Assembly: GCA_024640365.1 (NCBI GenBank)
Contig: JAHEFE010000029.1
Span: forward strand, 1 to 33,740
Direction of reading: 5' to 3'
Length of the DNA: 33,740 bases
DNA from: Woeseiaceae bacterium
GTDB taxonomy: Bacteria; Pseudomonadota; Gammaproteobacteria; Steroidobacterales; Woeseiaceae
The position numbers and the translations under genes were made by a program. Shown piece after piece: positions 25,741 to 33,740 of this stretch. Under the pieces are notes generated by a model, which had not been told where the DNA came from, made no database searches, and saw only the letters and a program-made list of their open reading frames with translations. Within the stretch, counting starts at the first letter, position 1, and the number at the start of each line of letters is the position of its first letter.

Positions 25741-26748
25741 TTACCGGTACCTGTCGTCGCGATCTCTGAATTGGCGTTCGGCAAGTTCGCGTCGTTCCTG
25801 TGCTTCCAGGCACAGTGTGGCCACGGGGCGTGCCTCAAGTCGCTTGAGGCCAATCTCTTCGCCTGTTTCCTCGCACCAACCGTAGGAGTCGTCGTCAATA
25901 CGCGTCAGGGCGGACTCAATTTTACGGAGCAATTTACGTTCGCGATCGCGTGTTCGCAGTTCCAGGCCAAATTCAGACTCCTGGGTCGCCCGATCATTTG
26001 GGTCCGGGAAGTTAGCGGCTTCATCCTGCATGTGATGAACGGTGCGATCCACTTCTCGCATTAATTCACTCTTCCATGACTCCAGAATATTTCTGAAATG
26101 CGCCAATTGATCGGCATTCATATATTCCTCACCACGGTGCGCATTGTAAGGAGATATGCCGTGAATCGGCCCGCTGAGTACGTCACCTCTTGGCTTCGCG
26201 GCAGCTTTCTTCGCTCTCGGCTTCGCACTGGTTGCTGAGGTCTTGCTAACCGTTCTCTTGACGCTAGGCTTCTTTTTGCTAACTGCTTTCTTGGCGGCAG
26301 GCTTCTTTTTGCTAACCGCTTTCTTGGCGGCAGGCTTCTTTTTGCTAACTGCTTTCTTGGCGGCAGGCTTCTTCTTACTAACCGCTTTTTTAGCACTAGG
26401 CTTTTTCTTGCTGATTGTTTTCTTGGCGGCAGGCTTCTTCTTGCTTACCGACTTCTTCGCAGCAGGTTTTTTCTTCGCGACTTTCTTCTTGTTTGCGGTC
26501 TTTTTCTTGCTCACGCTCTTTTTCGCGGCAGATTTTTTCTTGGATACCTTCTTTTTGCTGACCGTTTTCTTGGTCGCGGCCTTCTTCTTGACGACCTTTT
26601 TCTTGGTCGTCTTTTTGGATACGGTTTTCGTCACAGACTTCTTCCTGGGTGCAGTTTTCTTACGGTTGGCGGACGTGCGTTTAACTGCCTTCTTTTTCGA
26701 GGCACCAGCACCACTTTGATTTGCGCGCGTCTTCTTTTTTGCGGGCAT
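25741..26748 (-). CDS. dksA: DksA with a long lysine-rich, histone H1-like N-terminal arm
   Basis: The 335-residue protein ends in a full DksA domain (about residues 190-335) that enters the RNA polymerase secondary channel with ppGpp. The coiled-coil tip residues are kept (Asp249, Asp252, Ala254 in FPDPNDRA). The zinc finger is reduced: Cys292 and Cys313 remain but the partner cysteines are Thr295 and Ala316, as in the zinc-independent DksA2 type. The first ~188 residues are almost only Lys, Ala, Ser, Val and Pro, with 11-residue repeats like SKKKPAAKKAV, resembling histone H1/AlgP tails that bind DNA or RNA. Escherichia coli DksA has 151 residues. AGGAGGGGG precedes the ATG at 26748, which I prefer to an ATG 19 codons upstream. 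Confidence 0.93.
   Translation of the reverse strand: MPAKKKTRANQSGAGASKKKAVKRTSANRKKTAPRKKSVTKTVSKKTTKKKVVKKKAATKKTVSKKKVSKKKSAAKKSVSKKKTANKKKVAKKKPAAKKSVSKKKPAAKKTISKKKPSAKKAVSKKKPAAKKAVSKKKPAAKKAVSKKKPAAKKAVSKKKPSVKRTVSKTSATSAKPRAKKAAAKPRGDVLSGPIHGISPYNAHRGEEYMNADQLAHFRNILESWKSELMREVDRTVHHMQDEAANFPDPNDRATQESEFGLELRTRDRERKLLRKIESALTRIDDDSYGWCEETGEEIGLKRLEARPVATLCLEAQERRELAERQFRDRDDRYR
26233..26475 (-). repeat. 33-bp tandem repeats coding the DksA lysine-rich arm
   Basis: About seven copies of a 33-base unit, each coding an 11-residue KKKPAAKKAVS-type repeat, lie in the dksA gene. The nearly identical middle copies point to recent slippage or unequal crossing-over, so copy number may vary between strains. 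Confidence 0.85.
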
Positions 26749-26781
26749 TTCCCCCTCCTGCCAATCTAATAAAAGCGCGGG

Positions 26782-26809
26782 ATTATACACCGCTTGCGGG
26801 TACATGGAA
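26782..26809 (-). promoter_or_regulatory. Probable dksA promoter
   Basis: A perfect TATAAT on the minus strand (26787-26782) with a weak -35 (TTCCAT, 16-base spacer) lies 34 bases before the dksA start. CCCGCGC directly after the -10 is a GC-rich discriminator, the type repressed by ppGpp/DksA, so feedback by DksA itself is plausible. Confidence 0.6.
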
Positions 26810-27232
26810 GGGTGTATTCAGGGGCTTTGTTCAGGTAAATGCCGGGGGGGCGTGCGGTTTGCTGCGAATCTGACTGAATTTGGAACGTACAAAGAGTCGT
26901 AATGGCGTCATAGCTTGTTCAGGAAGGTCGCCGTAGTTATTGATTTTTTTGTTTTTTCTATCGACCCAGAATTGTTATGGCTATCTAAATCGGTTAGCAC
27001 GGGGGCTGTAGTTTGAAGGGAATGATCCGGTTTCCGCCTAATTGTTTAGGTATTATCCAATCCTGCCATAAAATTATTGTCGGTTTTGAGAGACAGTGGA
27101 GGAGGGGTTGCGCGGTCATTTATCGAGAACGGTTGTGCCCGGTGTCCAATCATTGCGACAATCGTGTTATCCAAGAATTTACATTACACTTACCTGATTT
27201 TTCGGGTCAACAACCTCTTAAGACGGAACTAG
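26810..27232. other. Divergent intergenic region dksA-smc
   Basis: These 423 bases between the divergent dksA and smc genes contain no gene I can support. The smc promoter must lie here, but I could not fix a convincing -35/-10 pair by eye. Confidence 0.5.
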
Positions 27233-30200
27233 ATGCGACTAAGCAAGATAAAGCTCGCGGGATTTAAATCATTCCTCGATCCAACAACCATACCGTTTCC
27301 CAGCAATCTTGTTGGCGTAGTAGGTCCAAATGGCTGCGGTAAATCAAACGTAATTGACGCGATTCGCTGGGTAATGGGCGAGAGTTCGGCAAGCCGCCTG
27401 CGTGGCGATTCGATAACCGACGTGATTTTCAATGGATCTAGTGCCCGCAAGCCTGTTGGTACGGCATCGGTCGAGCTGTTATTCGATAATAGTGACGCGA
27501 CATTGCAGGGGCAGTATGCCAAGTACGCCGAAATATCTGTGCGCCGGGAAGTTTCTCGCGATGGAATCTCTAACTATTATTTGAATGGCACTCGTTGTCG
27601 GCGAAAAGATGTGACCGGAGTCTTCCTTGGAACTGGCCTTGGTCCGCGCAGTTACTCAATCATTGAACAGGGAATGATTTCCCGGTTGATTGAGGCTAAG
27701 CCAGAGGAAATGAGAGTTTTTCTGGAAGAAGCTGCGGGAATCTCAAAATATAAAGAACGTCGTCGCGAAACCGAAAATCGTATTAAGCATACGAAAGAGA
27801 ATCTTGAACGTCTGAAAGATCTCCTGGAGGAAGTCGAGAAGCACATCAAGCATCTGGATCGCCAGGCGAAGACTGCGGTGCGTTATCGCAAGCTTAAAGA
27901 TCAGGAACGTCGTCTGAGCGCTGAGTTACTAGCACTTAAGCTGCGAGATCTCGACGAGAGGTCGAAGAGCGATGTTACCAAATTAGCACAGACGGAAACC
28001 GCATTGCAGGCTGCGATTGCGGAACAGCGGAGTCTGGAAGCGGGCATAGAAGATGCACGCGAGACACAGAGTGAGCGTTCAGAGGAATTCAACGCCGTTC
28101 AATCGCGTTATTACAAAGTAGGCTCCGAGATTGGTCGTCTTGAACAGGGGCTGGAGCATGGACGCGATCTGCGGGAGCGGCAGAAACACGATCTGGAACA
28201 AGCGCGTCAAGGCGTTAAGGAAATTGCGGGCCATATTGATAAGGACCAGGGAGAAATCGAGCAGCTGGAACTGACGTTGAGCGAACTCGTACCCGATCTG
28301 GAGCAGGCTCGTGAAGCGGAGCGGCGGTCAGGAGAGTCGTTACGTGACTCCGAGAAGGCGCTGGCAGACTGGCAAGAGCGTTGGGATGAGTTTGCCAATT
28401 CACACAGTGATGCGCGTCAAATTAGCAATGTCGAGCGGACGCGCATTGAACAAATTGAATCGAAACTGCAAAGTTTGATGGAGCGCCGTCGCAAGCTAGC
28501 CGAGACAGATAGCGGTTCGAATATTGAGGAGTTGCAGCAGCGCTTCCAGACCGGTACTGAAACTGAGATGCGCAAGCGTCAGGCCCGTGATGTTATTGAC
28601 CAGCAGTTGGCGGAGACGGCCGAGAAAATCGGTAAGCTTCGCGAGCAGGATCAGAAGTTATCGCGGCTGGTTGACGAACGTCGTGCGTCGTTGCAGGAAA
28701 TTGAAGGTAAGTATGCTTCGCTCGAAGCGATACAAAAAGCAGCGCTTGGTAAGGGCGACGATAGTGTGCTGGGCTGGCTGAAAAATTCAGGACTCGCTGA
28801 GCAGCCGAGAGTAGCCCAGGCTCTTGATGTCGAAGAGGGCTGGGAAAATGCTGCCGAAACTGTCCTTGGCGGTTATTTGCAAGCCGTGTGTGTGGATGAT
28901 GTGTCATCTGTCGTCGGTTCTTTAGGCCAGTTCGAGAGTGGTACTTTGACCTTGGTCAGGAATAGCGATCACTCTGGTCCTGCCACTACCAATAGTCTCG
29001 CTAGCAAGATCCGGAAAGCGCCTGGCGGCGTGATGGCCAAACTGTCGTCGGTACGAATTGCAGAGTCGTTACAGGTCGCGATGTCGATAAGGGATAGCTT
29101 GAAATCTGATGAGTCAGTTATTACCAAGGATGGCATCTGGCTTAGTCGGGACTGGTTGCGCGTTAGTCGTGATAAAGATGCGAGCGCCGGAATTTTGGCT
29201 CGCGAGCATGAAATGCGGCGCGCAAAGACCGAAATTGCCGAACAAAAGGTTCGTACCGACAGTGCCCGTAAGTTGCTGGAAGATGGACGAGGACAACTGA
29301 CTGCGCTTGAAGAGCGTCGCGAAGTATTGCAACGCGATGCGGGCGTTTTGATGAATGAGTACTCTGACGCGAAAGCTGGGCTGGATTCTGCAAAATTCCG
29401 ACTTGAGCAGGCGGTCGCCAGGCAATCTGCCATGGCGGAAGAGAGTAAAGAAATAAGTGCAGAGATTGTCACGGCTGAATCCGGTTTGCGGGAATCGAAG
29501 GCACGACTCAGTCAGTCCAGCGTAAAGCAAGAGGAATTAGAACAGCAACGTGCCGCTCTTGAAGCGCAACGTGACGAGCTGCGCGCCGAATTGGCGCGCG
29601 TCCGTGAGCAGGCAGACGAAGATAGGCGACATGCACAATCTGTCGCGATTCAATTTGAGAGCCGTCGGACGAGTAAAGAGTCAGCGGCCCAGAGTCTTGC
29701 CCGTATGGAAAACCAACTTACCCAGTTCAGAACTCGAGAACGCGAATTGGTTGGTCAACTCGAGGAGGGCGAGGAGCCACTCGAGCAGAAACAAGCTCAA
29801 TTAGACGCATTGCTGGAATCACGGGTCGCTGTCGAAAATGAGCTTAGTGCTGCACGTACTCTGGTAGAAGAGGTTGAGAGCAAACTGCGAGATCTGGATC
29901 AGGGTCGCATGACTCTGGAGCAGTCGGTAGACGATGCTCGTACTGCGGTTGATGCGGCGCGTCTTGCAGTACAAGAAATTCGTGTGCGCCGCGAAGGTAT
30001 CGCAGAGCAGTTGGCGGAGACCAATTTCGCACTCGAAGAATTGCTGGCGGAACTTGATGCTGAGGCAAGCGCCAGTGGCTGGGACGAGGAGTTGGCAAAA
30101 GTTCGCGGTAAGATGGATCGCCTTGGCCCGATAAATCTGGCGGCGATTGATGAGTTCAAAGAAGAATCGGAGCGCAAGGAATATCTTGATTCACAACTCG

Positions 30201-30736
30201 CGGATTTGAATAGCGCGCTCGATACGCTGCAAGGGGCAATTCGAAAAATTGATAAAGAGACCCGTAGCCGCTTTAAAGAGACCTATGACAAGGTCGATGC
30301 CGGATTCAAGCGACTGTTCCCCAAATTGTTTGGTGGTGGCCATGCCTACATGGAGCTTACTGGCGACGATTTGTTGACGGCTGGCGTGACTGTGATGGCT
30401 CGTCCACCGGGCAAGCGCAATAGCACGATTAATTTGCTATCGGGTGGTGAAAAGGCACTGACGGCTGTTGCCTTGGTGTTCGCGATTTTCGAACTAAACC
30501 CTGCACCGTTTTGTTTGCTTGACGAGGTAGACGCTCCGCTGGATGATAATAACGTTGGGCGTTTCTGCGATATCGTCAAAGAGATGTCTGAGAAAGTGCA
30601 GTTTATCTTCATCACACACAATAAGGTCACGATGGAACTTTCCAGACAATTGACCGGTGTGACGATGCATGAGCCTGGCGTGTCCCGCCTGGTTGCGGTG
30701 GATCTTGATGAAGCCGTGAAAATGGCCGCTAGTTAG
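27233..30736 (+). CDS. smc: Chromosome segregation protein SMC
   Basis: The 1167-residue condensin ATPase organises and separates chromosomes. The N-terminal head has Walker A GPNGCGKS at 31-38; long coiled coils (about 165-500 and 660-1010) surround a hinge domain near residues 508-655; the C-terminal head has signature LSGGEK (from Leu1069) and Walker B ending Asp1097-Glu1098 (LLDEVDAPLD). Length is standard. The presence of SMC rather than MukB separates this organism from the enterobacterial-vibrio branch. scpA and scpB are not nearby. zipA follows after 18 bases and ligA after that, an arrangement I know from other gammaproteobacteria. Confidence 0.98.
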   Translation: MRLSKIKLAGFKSFLDPTTIPFPSNLVGVVGPNGCGKSNVIDAIRWVMGESSASRLRGDSITDVIFNGSSARKPVGTASVELLFDNSDATLQGQYAKYAEISVRREVSRDGISNYYLNGTRCRRKDVTGVFLGTGLGPRSYSIIEQGMISRLIEAKPEEMRVFLEEAAGISKYKERRRETENRIKHTKENLERLKDLLEEVEKHIKHLDRQAKTAVRYRKLKDQERRLSAELLALKLRDLDERSKSDVTKLAQTETALQAAIAEQRSLEAGIEDARETQSERSEEFNAVQSRYYKVGSEIGRLEQGLEHGRDLRERQKHDLEQARQGVKEIAGHIDKDQGEIEQLELTLSELVPDLEQAREAERRSGESLRDSEKALADWQERWDEFANSHSDARQISNVERTRIEQIESKLQSLMERRRKLAETDSGSNIEELQQRFQTGTETEMRKRQARDVIDQQLAETAEKIGKLREQDQKLSRLVDERRASLQEIEGKYASLEAIQKAALGKGDDSVLGWLKNSGLAEQPRVAQALDVEEGWENAAETVLGGYLQAVCVDDVSSVVGSLGQFESGTLTLVRNSDHSGPATTNSLASKIRKAPGGVMAKLSSVRIAESLQVAMSIRDSLKSDESVITKDGIWLSRDWLRVSRDKDASAGILAREHEMRRAKTEIAEQKVRTDSARKLLEDGRGQLTALEERREVLQRDAGVLMNEYSDAKAGLDSAKFRLEQAVARQSAMAEESKEISAEIVTAESGLRESKARLSQSSVKQEELEQQRAALEAQRDELRAELARVREQADEDRRHAQSVAIQFESRRTSKESAAQSLARMENQLTQFRTRERELVGQLEEGEEPLEQKQAQLDALLESRVAVENELSAARTLVEEVESKLRDLDQGRMTLEQSVDDARTAVDAARLAVQEIRVRREGIAEQLAETNFALEELLAELDAEASASGWDEELAKVRGKMDRLGPINLAAIDEFKEESERKEYLDSQLADLNSALDTLQGAIRKIDKETRSRFKETYDKVDAGFKRLFPKLFGGGHAYMELTGDDLLTAGVTVMARPPGKRNSTINLLSGGEKALTAVALVFAIFELNPAPFCLLDEVDAPLDDNNVGRFCDIVKEMSEKVQFIFITHNKVTMELSRQLTGVTMHEPGVSRLVAVDLDEAVKMAAS

Positions 30737-30754
30737 GTGTGATCGAATCGGATT

Positions 30755-33533
<2,779 letters not shown>

Positions 33534-33568
33534 CGCTTCAACCTAGCGCGCAGCCGATCTCAACCTTC

Positions 33569-33587
33569 GTGCCTTCAGCTAAGGCAC
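33569..33587 (+). other. Hairpin downstream of ligA
   Basis: GTGCCTT-CAGCT-AAGGCAC is a perfect 7-bp stem 35 bases after the ligA stop, without a T-run. It may slow or stabilise the transcript end. The rest of 33534-33740 shows no gene up to the window edge. Confidence 0.35.
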
Positions 33588-33740
33588 AACCAGGCCCGAA
33601 CAAAATAACCATATAAAGCGCAACCCGAAGTCGAATTGGCTATGTGAACTTCAAATTACTTATATTTAAGCCATTGACCGCGAAAAATTTCGACCATATA
33701 GTGAGTTTCACCTACTTGATGAGTTGATTTTTGATTATGG

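Noticed and set aside
26233..26475. Regular 33-bp repeats as a CRISPR-like array
   Set aside because: The repeats are contiguous without spacers and keep the dksA reading frame, so they code for a protein repeat.
26243..26719. Long plus-strand open frame rich in Phe/Leu, looking like a membrane protein
   Set aside because: It is the exact complement of the lysine-rich dksA repeats (AAG/AAA read backwards as CTT/TTT). It has no ribosome binding site and the minus-strand gene is certain.
33534..33740. Start of another gene after ligA
   Set aside because: No open frame with a credible start was found before the window edge; only the 7-bp hairpin at 33569-33587 stands out.

Overview
The window reads as the chromosome of a mesophilic gammaproteobacterium on the Xanthomonadales/Woeseiales side of the class. 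This placement is an inference from gene content and order: nuoLMN followed by an initiator tRNA-Met, the rimP-nusA-infB-rbfA-truB-rpsO-pnp block, an SMC rather than a MukB condensin next to zipA-ligA, a DksA with a long lysine-rich N-terminal arm, and a DUF6090-like membrane protein of a kind common in marine relatives. No species call is possible from the sequence alone.

Layout. (1) 1-4170: the 3' end of the complex I operon, with nuoL cut by the window edge, then nuoM and nuoN. (2) 4210-4366: a complete initiator tRNA-fMet gene with its own promoter and terminator. (3) 4370-14251: an accessory stretch of about 9.9 kb. It holds a DUF6090-like protein, a homocysteine S-methyltransferase, an acyl-CoA ligase, a SAM methyltransferase, a glutathione S-transferase, two short-chain dehydrogenases and a lipoprotein-type aspartyl protease. 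It also carries a pair of REP-like palindromes, three diverged copies of a ~71-bp inverted-repeat element, and several partial copies of the tRNA-fMet 3' end (about 4377-4394 inverted, 4541-4570, 6757-6818, 14234-14251). No integrase or transposase is visible. I read this as a decayed integration hot spot at the tRNA 3' end that now separates the tRNA from rimP. (4) 14141-22978: the conserved transcription/translation operon, with a stable-RNA-like promoter, two terminator-like hairpins in the rimP leader, a hairpin between rpsO and pnp, and a strong terminator. (5) 22978-26787, minus strand: dksA-gluQ, then phaR, then a candidate small RNA with its own promoter and terminator, then a YheT-type hydrolase that converges on pnp. 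(6) 27233-33533: smc-zipA-ligA.

How the genes work together. NuoLMN are the proton-pumping membrane arm of complex I. tRNA-fMet, IF-2, RimP, RbfA, S15 and TruB serve ribosome assembly and initiation. NusA and DksA act on RNA polymerase, and PNPase handles RNA decay. SMC, ZipA and LigA serve chromosome segregation, division and DNA ligation. The accessory genes do not form one obvious pathway; the ligase, GST and two SDRs are compatible with fatty-acid, aromatic or xenobiotic metabolism, but no substrate can be read from the sequence. The items most worth a second look are the tRNA-tail scars, the C-rich small RNA candidate beside phaR, the histone-like DksA with only two zinc-finger cysteines, the double hairpin in the rimP leader, and the three-copy palindromic element.
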